Source: Rhizobium nepotum 39/7 (GTDB taxonomy: Bacteria; Pseudomonadota; Alphaproteobacteria; Rhizobiales; Rhizobiaceae). From it: DNA of 64,000 nt. The notes below the pieces were generated by a model. The model was not told the origin of the DNA, ran no database searches, and worked only from the letters and a program-made list of their open reading frames with translations. A program made the position numbers and the translations under genes. Where the stretch lies: contig NZ_JWJH01000004.1 in NCBI RefSeq assembly GCF_000949865.1, positions 62,001 through 126,000 on the forward strand, read 5' to 3'. Positions 47,619-56,169 of this stretch are shown one piece after another. Every line of letters starts with the position of its first letter. Positions within the stretch are counted from its first letter, which is position 1.

Positions 47619-48233
47619 TTAAACGCGGCCAAGGCAGGCGCTTTGTTCCAGCACCTGCATGATGGTTTTGCCCGCATCCTCCATGGCGCCGCTATTGTCC
47701 ACGGTCGTCACGTCGAAATCCCCGGCGACCGTCAGCGAGCTGCGTTCCAGCCGTCGGAGGATATCCTCACGGCTCTCCCGCCCGCGCTGTTCCAGCCGCT
47801 TCGCCAGCACGTCCGGCCGTGCGACGATGTTTACGACCTTGAGATGGGAAAAGGCGGTGCCGAACTGGGGCAGAGCCGAGCGGGAGCCATTGGCGATAAC
47901 CACGTCTCCCGCATTGAGATGGCGATAGACGGCGGCCGGAATGCCGTATTTCAGCCCGTGTGCGTGCCAGGAGACGGCAAAGGCGCCCTCATCTTCCAGC
48001 CGGTTGAATTCCTGCATGGAAACCGCGTCGTGATTTTCGCCGCCCGCATCACCGCTGCGGGTAATGACCCGGCGGGTGAAATGGAAGCCCGGCCGGCCGG
48101 ATAATTGCGTCGCCGCATAGTCCATCAGCGTGTCCTTGCCGGCCCCGCTCGGGCCGACAATCACGATCATGGTTCCGGGCGTCCTACCCAGCGTCGCACC
48201 GTCATGGCGATTATCCTGTTCGTTGCCGGTCAT
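47619..48233 (-). CDS. phnN: Ribose 1,5-bisphosphate phosphokinase PhnN
   Basis: Phosphorylates ribose 1,5-bisphosphate with ATP to PRPP, the last step of the C-P lyase route. It is 204 residues with a guanylate-kinase-like fold: P-loop IVGPSGAGKDTL near residue 25 and FTRRVITRSGDAGGENHDAVS near 53. Its start overlaps the phnM stop by four bases. An internal ATG at codon 22 would give a shorter form starting next to the P-loop. Confidence 0.93.
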   Translation of the reverse strand: MTGNEQDNRHDGATLGRTPGTMIVIVGPSGAGKDTLMDYAATQLSGRPGFHFTRRVITRSGDAGGENHDAVSMQEFNRLEDEGAFAVSWHAHGLKYGIPAAVYRHLNAGDVVIANGSRSALPQFGTAFSHLKVVNIVARPDVLAKRLEQRGRESREDILRRLERSSLTVAGDFDVTTVDNSGAMEDAGKTIMQVLEQSACLGRV

Positions 48234-49366
48234 GCGACACGTTTGCCCTGACGCCAGACGGAACGGGCAACGGGGACGCCATCTTCGCGGTGAACCCGGA
48301 CCAGATCGGCCCGCAATCCCGTTGCGATGCGACCACGATCATGGAGACCCACCGTTCGTGCCGGCGTGGCGGTGACCATGCGGAGCGCTTCCGGCAGGGT
48401 GATGGCTTCCACCTGGTCGGCAAGCAGGAACGGTGCGTAAAGCAGGCTGAACGGCACGTAGTCGGATGAGAGAACATCCAGCACGCCCAGTTCCGCAAGA
48501 TCGCGGGCGGCGATGTTGCCGGAGTGGGACATGCCGCGAACGATGTTCGGCGCACCCATCAGTACGCTCATGCCGGCGCTGTGCGAGGCTTTTGCGGCCT
48601 CGACGCTGGTGGGGAACTCCGCCAGTTTCACACCATGCCCGATCGCTTCGCCCACATGCGCTTCGGTTGCGTCGTCGTGGCTTGCAACGGTTATGCCGCG
48701 CTCGGCGCAGCGGGCGGCAAGATAGTCCCGGTGCTTTGCGGAAAATTTCGCAGATGCCGTCTGCCGGCGTCTGACGAACTCGGCGAATGCCTCGTCGCTC
48801 AGTCCGCGCTTCTTCTGATAATAGAAGACATACTGATCCATCGACTGGAACTGGCGCTGCCCCGGGGAGTGATCCATCATCGAAATCAGCCGTACGCGCG
48901 GATCGGTTTCGAAGTCCTCGAAATGCTCAAGCACATCTGATGAGGCGACTTCACAGCGCAGATGCAACATGTGGTCCGCCCGCAGGCGGTTTTGATCGGC
49001 AGCGGCTTCGATGGCATCCGCCATTTCCCGCATCTCGCCTTTCTTGAACCCGCCATCTTCATCGGAGCCAAGTCGAAGGCAATCGAAGACGGTGGTGATG
49101 CCTGATGACGCCACCTGTGCATCATGAGCCTGGATGGCCGCGATCTTGTCCCAGAGCACGCCGGGGCGTGGCGAATAGTGCTGTTCCAGATGGTCGGTGT
49201 GCAGTTCCACCAAGCCGGGAATCAGGAAATCGCCTTCGATATCCTCTCCGGTTTTTGATGCGCCTTCGCTGATATCGGCGATCTTGCCGTCACGGATCAG
49301 AACGGATCCCAGAATAATATCGTCTTCCAGAACGATACGGGCATTGGAAAGGGCGTGCTCGGTCAT
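48230..49366 (-). CDS. phnM: Alpha-D-ribose 1-methylphosphonate 5-triphosphate diphosphatase PhnM
   Basis: Removes pyrophosphate from ribose-phosphonate triphosphate made by PhnGHL with PhnI. It is 378 residues of the amidohydrolase superfamily. Metal motifs: PGLVELHTDHLEQHYSPR near residue 50 and ASHDDATEAH near 220; VLSSDYVPFS near 300 holds the catalytic Asp. Four-base overlaps with the genes on both sides. Confidence 0.95.
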   Translation of the reverse strand: MTEHALSNARIVLEDDIILGSVLIRDGKIADISEGASKTGEDIEGDFLIPGLVELHTDHLEQHYSPRPGVLWDKIAAIQAHDAQVASSGITTVFDCLRLGSDEDGGFKKGEMREMADAIEAAADQNRLRADHMLHLRCEVASSDVLEHFEDFETDPRVRLISMMDHSPGQRQFQSMDQYVFYYQKKRGLSDEAFAEFVRRRQTASAKFSAKHRDYLAARCAERGITVASHDDATEAHVGEAIGHGVKLAEFPTSVEAAKASHSAGMSVLMGAPNIVRGMSHSGNIAARDLAELGVLDVLSSDYVPFSLLYAPFLLADQVEAITLPEALRMVTATPARTVGLHDRGRIATGLRADLVRVHREDGVPVARSVWRQGKRVA

Positions 49367-50052
49367 GGGTCAGCATCTTTCTTTGGCTGCTGGCCAAGCG
49401 GGTGCCAGCGATGAACGGTAAAGGGTTCGCCGCGCGTTTTCTCAATGAACAAAGCGAGGCCGGAAATGGTGAGAGGCCGGTCGACGAATTCGGAAAACCG
49501 GGCCGAAAGCACATCGCGGATAGCGGGCGCGTCGTTTTCATCGATACGGCCGGTCAGCGTCATATGAAAGCGAAAGTCGTCCATGACATGCGGATAACCC
49601 CAGAGCGACAGATTTTGCCGCTGGCTTTCCGTCAGGTTTTGCGGCCGCCGCCGGGCAATATCGGTCTCGGACAGCGGCGCGCGAAACCGATCGAAATAAT
49701 CGACGATCTCTGCTGCGAAATCCTGTAGCGGCTGGTAGGTGCGGTCCGGTACGAGCGCGAAAAACGGGCCGAGCGCACCGACGACGATACGCGGAATATC
49801 GAAGGCGGACTGGCCGGCCGCAAACTGCTCGACGGCCGCGACGAGATCCAATTCACTGTATTTTTCGGCAAGCTCGAAGGGGGCTTTGAGGGTAGCGTGG
49901 AAGCCGTAACGGCGTGGCTCTTCCGTCATTTCAGCATAGGCGTCATGGTCGTCATGCTGCGCACCGGAAAACGCATTGCGCCCGAGCCAGCGCGATGCTG
50001 CTTCGGTCAGTGGATGATCTTTAGCCGGAGAAAAATAGATGGCGTAGCGCAC
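49363..50052 (-). CDS. DUF1045 protein of phosphonate operons, 2H phosphoesterase superfamily
   Basis: 229 residues. Two HxT motifs, FHATLKAPF (H52, T54) and FHMTLTGRI (H163, T165), are the paired active-site elements of 2H phosphoesterases, whose known members open cyclic phosphates. This family (TIGR03223-like) recurs in phn operons. No PhnP (the usual cyclic phosphodiesterase) is in the window, and this gene is translationally coupled to phnM and phnN, the steps just before and after PhnP's. I infer, but cannot prove, that it replaces PhnP. The GTG at 50052 giving MRYAIYF is preferred; a GTG at 50061 lies too close to GAAGAG. Confidence 0.85.
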   Translation of the reverse strand: MRYAIYFSPAKDHPLTEAASRWLGRNAFSGAQHDDHDAYAEMTEEPRRYGFHATLKAPFELAEKYSELDLVAAVEQFAAGQSAFDIPRIVVGALGPFFALVPDRTYQPLQDFAAEIVDYFDRFRAPLSETDIARRRPQNLTESQRQNLSLWGYPHVMDDFRFHMTLTGRIDENDAPAIRDVLSARFSEFVDRPLTISGLALFIEKTRGEPFTVHRWHPLGQQPKKDADP

Positions 50053-50141
50053 GACGAGCACTCTTCAGTATCATGGGAAACCAGGATGAAAAGCTATTTG
50101 GCGTGACTCGCCCGCTTCTCGCAAGGTCAGGAGTGCGAGGT

Positions 50142-50170
50142 AATGGTTTTCCGTGACAGAATGATGATGC
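50142..50170 (-). promoter_or_regulatory. Weak PhoB-box-like site upstream of the DUF1045-phnM-phnN operon
   Basis: On the minus strand GCATCAT, CTGTCAC and AACCATT lie exactly 11 bases apart (plus-strand starts 50164, 50153, 50142). Only CTGTCAC fits the half-site fully. It lies about 90 bases before the start codon. Confidence 0.35.
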
Positions 50171-50301
50171 CCGCGCAAAAAAGTGCGCATGAAACACGGC
50201 GCATGTCTCGAATGTGCCGAAGACGCATCCTGACATATCGAATAGATGCATCAGGTTTTGCAAAAAGTTCCAATTTTACGACGGTGCCGAGAAGCGGCAC
50301 A

Positions 50302-50337
50302 GCAAAACCGGGGGCTTTCTCGTGAGAAAGCCCCCGG
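50302..50337 (-). terminator. Terminator of the phnCDE1E2 operon
   Basis: 14-bp perfect arms CCGGGGGCTTTCTC (50308-50321) and GAGAAAGCCCCCGG (50324-50337), followed on the minus strand by TTTTGC. It lies nine bases past the phnE2 stop and separates this operon from phnMN. Confidence 0.85.
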
Positions 50338-50346
50338 CATTGTGAT

Positions 50347-51696
50347 CTAGTGCTGTGTTTTCCCGATCAGACGTGAACGCAGGGCATTCGAGATGTGATC
50401 GAACAGGAATACGATGAAGAGGATGAGCAGGACCATGTAGGCGACCTTGTCCCAGTCGGCGTTCGTGCCCATCGCTTCCAGCAGTTTCAGGCCGATGCCG
50501 CCCGCACCCACCGCGCCGATGATTGTGGCGGATCGGATGTTGCTTTCCCAGAAATAAAGCGACTGGGAAATGAAGACCGGCAGAACCTGTGGCAGCACGC
50601 CGAAACGATTGACGGCTATCGGGGGCGCGCCAACGGATTTAACGCCCTCGCGCTGCTTGTCGTCCACATTCTCCAGCGCCTCGGCATAGACCTTGCCGAG
50701 CGCTCCGGTATCGGTGAAGAAGATCGCAGCTATGCCGGGTATCGGGCCGGGGCCAAAGCTGCGGGTGAAGAACAGCGCCCAGATCAGCATGTCGATCGAG
50801 CGCAGAAAGTCGAACAGGCGCTTCATGCCCCAGTTGGCAGCCCTGTTGGCGGTGATATTGCGTGCGGCGAGAAAGGCGAGCGGCAAGGCGACGAGCGTGC
50901 CGAGCAATGTACCCACGAAGGCCATCACCAGCGTCTGTATCAGCTTGGAAAAAATATCGGCGTGCTGCCAGACACCGTTATCGAGGAAATCATCGACCAT
51001 GTGGCTGATATTGGAGCGTTGGGGATCGAGCCTCTCCCCCCACAGCGCCAGCGCGGCAAGGTCGCCGTAGCCCTTACCCCAGAATTCCGATTTGGTATCG
51101 AACAGGAAATTCGCCCATCCGAGGAAGCGACGCTGCACATAGACCTGGCTGGTACGGATTTCCGCCTGGCCAGCGAAACCATAATGCACGAGAACCTTGT
51201 TGCCGTCCTGCTGGATCTGTTGCGGCAGGACCTCGGGCGCCAGAGCTGCCTCGCCGTCGATGATGACGGGATAGTTCTTGCCGTCAACATAGACATCCAC
51301 CCGCGCCGGCGTCACGTCGAGACGATTTTCGGTTCCTGCATAAACTACGCTGTAACCGCCGTCCGGCAAGGGTTGCAGCCAGTCGATCGGCGCATCGGCG
51401 GGATATTGCATGCGGCTTGACCACTGCGGGTTCACCTTGCCGTCTTCGAAACGAAGGCGTGGCTGGGCGCGCCAGGAATACCAGTCCTGAATATAGCTCG
51501 AAGCCCGATCCCACCGGCCCTGCATGAAAGCGGGACCAACATTGAAGAAGAAAAAGCAGGCGGTGAGATAGACGAGGACAGCGACAATACCGGTCAGAAA
51601 GCCGTATCGCTGCATGAACCCGCGATTGAAAATTGCGGGATGTGCAGCAGTCAGCCTTTCACGGTCAGCGGTGTTGAGAATGAAGCTGGAGGACAT
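50347..51696 (-). CDS. phnE: Phosphonate ABC transporter permease PhnE2 with large periplasmic insertion
   Basis: 449 residues, about 120 more than PhnE1. The C-terminal half is the PhnE permease: LLGTLVALPLAFLAARNITANRA near residue 265 and the EAA-type loop EALENVDDKQREGVKSVGAPPI near 345, then SATIIGAVGAGGIGLKLLEAMG. Between the first span (FLTGIVAVLVYLTACFFFFNVGP) and these lies a soluble stretch of about 170 residues, probably periplasmic. Its start shares one base with the phnE1 stop. Confidence 0.93.
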   Translation of the reverse strand: MSSSFILNTADRERLTAAHPAIFNRGFMQRYGFLTGIVAVLVYLTACFFFFNVGPAFMQGRWDRASSYIQDWYSWRAQPRLRFEDGKVNPQWSSRMQYPADAPIDWLQPLPDGGYSVVYAGTENRLDVTPARVDVYVDGKNYPVIIDGEAALAPEVLPQQIQQDGNKVLVHYGFAGQAEIRTSQVYVQRRFLGWANFLFDTKSEFWGKGYGDLAALALWGERLDPQRSNISHMVDDFLDNGVWQHADIFSKLIQTLVMAFVGTLLGTLVALPLAFLAARNITANRAANWGMKRLFDFLRSIDMLIWALFFTRSFGPGPIPGIAAIFFTDTGALGKVYAEALENVDDKQREGVKSVGAPPIAVNRFGVLPQVLPVFISQSLYFWESNIRSATIIGAVGAGGIGLKLLEAMGTNADWDKVAYMVLLILFIVFLFDHISNALRSRLIGKTQH

Positions 51697-52682
51697 CAGG
51701 CCGCTCCCCGTCCGAATTCGAAGGATTGATGACCGATCAGCCTGCGGCGCAGCCAGCCGGAAAACTGGTCAACGGCGATGATGGTGATCAGCAGCAGGAT
51801 GATGATGGCATAGGTCTTGGATGCGTGGTCGTTACCGATCGAGAGCCGGAAGACCTCGCCGATGCCGCCGCCGCCGACCGCACCGATGATGGTCGAGGCA
51901 CGCACGTTGATTTCGCCGCGCAATAATGCGTAGGAAACGAAATTGGGCAGAACCTGAGGCACGATGGCGAAACGCACCCGCTCCAGCCAGTTGGCGCCGG
52001 CGGCGCGAAGGCCTTCATCCGCCTTCATATCGGCATTTTCCACGACTTCGAAGAACAGCTTGCCCAGTGCCCCGATCGTGTGAACGGAAATCGCGATGAT
52101 CGCAGCGATCGGTCCGATCGATAAAATGGCGGTCAGCAATCCGGCGACGACGATCTCCGGAAAGGCGCGCAGGACTTCCATCACCCGACGCACGACCCAG
52201 CGGACGATCCCCGAACCGACAAGATTGGTGGAAGCGAAGAAGCAGAGCACGAAAGCAAAGCTCGTGCCGATGATCGTCGAGACCAGCGCGATGTTGAGGG
52301 TGATGATCAGCTGGTAAATGAAATGCGGGATGTAAAAGCTGTCGGTGACGTAAACGCGATCCGCGACATAGTTGTATTTCATCGAACCGTTGTCATACGG
52401 CGAGGGCAGGTCGAACATCGCGCGGAAGATTTCAAGCGGGCTGTCCGGCACGAAGGTTTTCAGGAAGTCGAAGAAATACGGCAGGCGCTCGAAGAATTTT
52501 CCCGAATTCGCCTCATTGGCGAAATTCAGCGACGCTGCGAGAATGATCAGAAAGACCACGAGCGAAATGACGGTATAAATCCGCCGTGTCGCAAGCTGCT
52601 GTTGATAATGACGCATGACCGTTCGGGACGATGCGCTCAACCCCTCGGGCTTGAGGTTACCGGGTTGCAGTGTGGTCGCCAT
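51696..52682 (-). CDS. phnE: Phosphonate ABC transporter permease PhnE1
   Basis: 328 residues. Six or so spans; FVLCFFASTNLVG, FEVVENADMKADEGLRAAGANWLERV near residue 218 (EAA loop) and ASTIIGAVGGGGIGEVFRLSIG near 260 are PhnE motifs. Forms the membrane channel with PhnE2. It follows phnD by 71 bases and overlaps phnE2 by one base. Confidence 0.94.
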   Translation of the reverse strand: MATTLQPGNLKPEGLSASSRTVMRHYQQQLATRRIYTVISLVVFLIILAASLNFANEANSGKFFERLPYFFDFLKTFVPDSPLEIFRAMFDLPSPYDNGSMKYNYVADRVYVTDSFYIPHFIYQLIITLNIALVSTIIGTSFAFVLCFFASTNLVGSGIVRWVVRRVMEVLRAFPEIVVAGLLTAILSIGPIAAIIAISVHTIGALGKLFFEVVENADMKADEGLRAAGANWLERVRFAIVPQVLPNFVSYALLRGEINVRASTIIGAVGGGGIGEVFRLSIGNDHASKTYAIIILLLITIIAVDQFSGWLRRRLIGHQSFEFGRGAA

Positions 52683-52753
52683 GCCGCTCTTCCTTTATTG
52701 GCAAAAGCGGCGATGCCGCAAGGCACCGCCGCTTTCGGAATATGATGTCAGGA

Positions 52754-53659
52754 TCAGCCGCCGATAACGGACTTACGGGCGTCGATGATCGTCTGGTAGA
52801 AGGACGGATCGACCTTGACGTAGCCGGTGTTCTTGCCCTGGCTGAAGCCCTGGAAGCAAGCGAGGTCCTTCTTCGGCAGTTCCATGAAGAAGTTCTCGAC
52901 CTTCTGCTTCATGCTGTCGCCGATCTTGTTTGCGACCATGAGCGGACCGTTCGGGATCAGCGGGGACTTCCAGACTTCGACGAGATCGTCCATGTCGAGG
53001 TTGCCCTTCTTGACCATCTGGTAAAGGTTGCCGGCGGTGTAGCCTTCTTCCCATTTGCCTACGCCCGAACCGAACGTCGTGCCGACGTCGAACTTCTTGT
53101 CGAGAACCGCGAGAACGAGGTTCTCATGACCGCCGCCAAAGCCGGTTTCAGCGAAATATTCCTTGACCGGAACGCCGGTTTCTTTCGGGATCGCCACGTT
53201 CGGGACGAGGAAGCCCGAGGTGGAGTCAGGATCGGCAAAACCGATCTTCTTGCCCTTGGCGTCCGCCAGCTTCTTGATGCCGCTGTCCTTGCGGGCAACC
53301 ATGATCGTGTAATAGCCGGTCGAACCGTCGGCGCCGGCAGTGGTGAGGATCGGATCGACAGCCTTCGGATCGGCAAGGGCGATCTTGGCGTAAGAGGAAG
53401 CGCCCATGGAAGCGATGTCGATGGTGCCGCCGAGCAGGCCCTGGATCACGCCGTTATAGTCCGGCGACGGGAAAACCTGAACTTCGGAAACGCCGGTCGC
53501 GGCTTTCAGGCCATCGGCAACGCATTTCGTGTTGCGGATCTGGTCGGCTTCGTTTTCGGAACCGTCGAGACCGATACGCAGGACCTTGACGTCCTGAGCC
53601 ATGGCGGAACCGGCCAGAACGCCAAGGGCGACTGCCGAAAGAAGGATTTTCTTCAACAT
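52754..53659 (-). CDS. phnD: Phosphonate ABC transporter substrate-binding protein PhnD
   Basis: 301 residues: signal peptide MLKKILLSAVALGVLAGSAMAQ, then the PhnD fold. The ligand-site motifs SMGASSYAKIAL near residue 90, ADPDSTSGFLVPNVA near 143 and FGGGHENLVLAVLDKKFDVG near 176 are intact; they bind 2-aminoethylphosphonate in E. coli. ATG at 53659 with AGGAGAAAG upstream. Second gene of phnCDE1E2. Confidence 0.95.
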   Translation of the reverse strand: MLKKILLSAVALGVLAGSAMAQDVKVLRIGLDGSENEADQIRNTKCVADGLKAATGVSEVQVFPSPDYNGVIQGLLGGTIDIASMGASSYAKIALADPKAVDPILTTAGADGSTGYYTIMVARKDSGIKKLADAKGKKIGFADPDSTSGFLVPNVAIPKETGVPVKEYFAETGFGGGHENLVLAVLDKKFDVGTTFGSGVGKWEEGYTAGNLYQMVKKGNLDMDDLVEVWKSPLIPNGPLMVANKIGDSMKQKVENFFMELPKKDLACFQGFSQGKNTGYVKVDPSFYQTIIDARKSVIGG

Positions 53660-53744
53660 GGACTTTCTCCTGTTTCCCGGCGAGCCGGAGTTTGTTGTGA
53701 AGTATCGGCCCTTGACGCGGGCGCAAACGATGCTGAGCGGTTCC

Positions 53745-54605
53745 TCAGAGCCCGGCCAGAGCCAGCGGTTCGGGACCGGCAGATTGCTGTACCGGACGCG
53801 TGGCAAGCTGCGCGCCGGGAATATTGATGCTGGTCGAGGTCATGGTCTCGTCGATGCCGGCCCCGTGCGAATCCGTGCCGTAGATTTCCGTGACGGCCGC
53901 AGCCGTCAGCTCGGCAGGCGTTCCGTCGAAGACGACGCGGCCATGCGACATGCCGATGATGCGTTCGCAGTAATTGCGCGCGGTATCCAGCGTATGCAGA
54001 TTGGTGATGACGGTGATGCCTTCACGCTCATTGATGTCGCGCAGCGCATCCATCACGATCTTTGCGTTCAGCGGATCGAGGGAGGCGATCGGCTCGTCGG
54101 CCAGAACCATCTTCGGAGACTGCATCAGCGCCCGGGCGATGGCGACGCGCTGCTGCTGGCCGCCGGAAAGCGTGCCTGCCGCCTGCATCGCCACATGTTC
54201 GATGCCGAGCCGCTCGAGGGCGGCGATCGCCATCAGACGTTCGTCATTCGTGAAGATGTTGAAGAGGCTGAGTGCCGTCGAACGGTGGTTGAGGCGGCCG
54301 AGCATGACATTGGTGAGCACGTCGAGGCGCGGCACCAGATTGAACTGCTGGAAGATCATGGCGCAATCGCGCTGCCAGTTGCGCAGGGCGGCGCCCTTCA
54401 GCGACGAGACTTCAATGTCGTTGAAATGGATGGAACCCGAGGAAGGGTCAACGAGGCGATTGATCATACGCAGCAGCGTCGATTTCCCTGCGCCCGAACG
54501 TCCGATCACGCCAACCATCTGGCCTTGCGGAATTTTCACATTCACGGCATCGACCGCAGTGTGGTTGCCGAAACGGCGCGTGACCTGCTTCAGGTGAAAG
54601 CTCAT
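53745..54605 (-). CDS. phnC: Phosphonate ABC transporter ATPase PhnC
   Basis: 286 residues. Walker [10 protein letters not shown] near residue 35, Q-loop [17 protein letters not shown], signature [17 protein letters not shown] near 145, Walker [14 protein letters not shown], and H-loop [10 protein letters not shown]. The C-terminal 35 residues are an extra tail. ATG 54605 begins MSFHLKQ; a TTG four codons upstream has no better site. First gene of its operon, preceded by a PhoB-box array. Confidence 0.95.
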   Translation of the reverse strand: MSFHLKQVTRRFGNHTAVDAVNVKIPQGQMVGVIGRSGAGKSTLLRMINRLVDPSSGSIHFNDIEVSSLKGAALRNWQRDCAMIFQQFNLVPRLDVLTNVMLGRLNHRSTALSLFNIFTNDERLMAIAALERLGIEHVAMQAAGTLSGGQQQRVAIARALMQSPKMVLADEPIASLDPLNAKIVMDALRDINEREGITVITNLHTLDTARNYCERIIGMSHGRVVFDGTPAELTAAAVTEIYGTDSHGAGIDETMTSTSINIPGAQLATRPVQQSAGPEPLALAGL

Positions 54606-54652
54606 TTCCCCGTCCAATCTTCTTGTTACGGGGTTCGACCTAACAGCGGAGC

Positions 54653-54692
54653 ATGAAGCGTGAATGTCAGTTTGATGAAGAAAATATTACAG
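54653..54692 (-). promoter_or_regulatory. PhoB box array upstream of phnC
   Basis: On the minus strand four 7-mers, CTGTAAT, TCTTCAT, CTGACAT, GCTTCAT, repeat with exact 11-base period (plus-strand starts 54686, 54675, 54664, 54653). CTGTAAT and CTGACAT differ from the half-site CTGTCAT by one base each; the others keep TCAT. It lies 48-87 bases before the phnC ATG. Confidence 0.65.
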
Positions 54693-54843
54693 AATCCGCA
54701 GACACGGGATCCGTGTGTTCGCCGACAAAACTTTTTGCAGCCGTGCCAATGGGTTGAAACCCACCCGACGCCTCGCAGACGTGGCTGTGCAGACCCCGGA
54801 GCATGGCCCCGGGATCTGCTATTTCTTCCGTGCGGGGTCGTTT

Positions 54844-55461
54844 TTACCCGGCGTATTTCGCCACGAAATCCTCGGCGGCGAGGGTGCGGAAATCATCCAG
54901 CGCACCGCGCAGCCTTGTGTGGTCCCAGTCCCACCATTTGAGATCGTCCATGCGGCTCCCAAGGTCCACCGGGAAACGTTCGCGGATCAGCCGGGCGGGC
55001 ACACCACCGACGATGGTATAGGGTGCGACATCTTTCGATACGACCGCGCCGGCGCCGATCACCGCGCCGTTTCCAACGGTCACGCCGGGCAGGATTGTCG
55101 CGCCATGGCCGATCCATACATCGTGGCCGATCACCACGCGCTTGGCGCGGCGGGCGGCGAAGAAGTCCGTTTCATCCTCGGCGTCGTCCCAATAGCTGCG
55201 GGCACGGTAGGTGAAGTGGTGGAGCGTGGCGCGCGACATCGGATGATTGGTCGCGTTGATGCGGACAGCGGCGGCGATGTTGACGAATTTGCCGATGCTG
55301 GCGCACCAGATGGCGCCATCCTGCATGACATAGGAATAGTCGCCCATCTCCACTTCCTCGATGCGGCACCGTTCCGAAACTTCGGTATAACGGCCGATCG
55401 ATGAATTGGTGACGCGGGCGGTTTCGTGGATGACGGGTTCGAGACCGACCTTGACACTCAT
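54844..55461 (-). CDS. Hexapeptide-repeat acetyltransferase of phosphonate operons
   Basis: 205 residues of left-handed beta-helix acyltransferase type: [25 protein letters not shown] near residue 50 and [45 protein letters not shown] near 118. It belongs to the phn-operon group (TIGR03308-like). It is not homologous to E. coli PhnO (GNAT fold), although a role in acetylating aminoalkylphosphonates or intermediates is possible. Its ATG overlaps the phnL stop by four bases. Confidence 0.88.
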   Translation of the reverse strand: MSVKVGLEPVIHETARVTNSSIGRYTEVSERCRIEEVEMGDYSYVMQDGAIWCASIGKFVNIAAAVRINATNHPMSRATLHHFTYRARSYWDDAEDETDFFAARRAKRVVIGHDVWIGHGATILPGVTVGNGAVIGAGAVVSKDVAPYTIVGGVPARLIRERFPVDLGSRMDDLKWWDWDHTRLRGALDDFRTLAAEDFVAKYAG

Positions 55462-56165
55462 GCCGCTGCCTTCCGTGGCGAAAATTTCGAAACGTCCAGA
55501 ATGCGGTCGGCCACGGCTTCCCGCACTTCCTCGTCATGGAAAATGCCGAGCAGCGCGGTGCCCTTCTCTTTTTTCTCGACGATCATGTCGACAACCACGC
55601 GCCGGTTGACGGCGTCCAGCGAGGCGGTCGGCTCATCGAGAAGCAGGATTGCATGGTCGGTAATGAAGCCGCGCGCAATGTTCACGCGCTGCTGTTCACC
55701 GCCGGAAAAGGTGGCTGGTGGAAGCGACCACAATTCCCGTGGCAGGTTGAGTTTCGAAAGCAGAACGGCGGCCTGCTCGCGCGCCTCTTCTGCGGCGACC
55801 TTGCGTGCGAAAAGCGGTTCCGCGACGACGTCGATAGCCGGAACGCGCGGCACCGTGCGAAGAAACTGGCTGACATAACCGATGGTGCGGTGGCGAATAT
55901 CGAGGATGGTGCGCGGCGAAGCGCTGCCCATGTCGATGACCTGACCCTCGTGACGGATGAGGATCTGCCCGCTGTCGATGGCATAATTGCCATAGAGCAT
56001 TTTCAGGATCGAGCTTTTGCCGATGCCGGACGGGCCGCCGAGCACGACACATTCGCCGCCGGAAACGGAAAAACTGACATCGCGGACAACAGGCAGTTCG
56101 ATGCCGTCGCGAAGATGCATGGTGAAGCTTTTGAAGACTTCCGAAACGATAAGAGGCGTCGGCAT
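55458..56165 (-). CDS. phnL: C-P lyase subunit PhnL (ABC-type ATPase)
   Basis: 235 residues. Walker [11 protein letters not shown] near residue 43, signature [14 protein letters not shown] near 160, and Walker [12 protein letters not shown]. PhnL acts with PhnGHI in coupling the phosphonate to ribose, and does not work in transport. The ATG at 56165 (MPTPLIVS) is used; the open frame upstream overlaps phnK. Next gene downstream overlaps by four bases. Confidence 0.95.
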   Translation of the reverse strand: MPTPLIVSEVFKSFTMHLRDGIELPVVRDVSFSVSGGECVVLGGPSGIGKSSILKMLYGNYAIDSGQILIRHEGQVIDMGSASPRTILDIRHRTIGYVSQFLRTVPRVPAIDVVAEPLFARKVAAEEAREQAAVLLSKLNLPRELWSLPPATFSGGEQQRVNIARGFITDHAILLLDEPTASLDAVNRRVVVDMIVEKKEKGTALLGIFHDEEVREAVADRILDVSKFSPRKAAA

Positions 56166-56169
56166 GGCA

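Noticed and set aside
54790-54818. Terminator after the acetyltransferase gene
   Set aside because: CAGACCCCGG/CCGGGATCTG is an imperfect inverted repeat without a T run; not enough to call.
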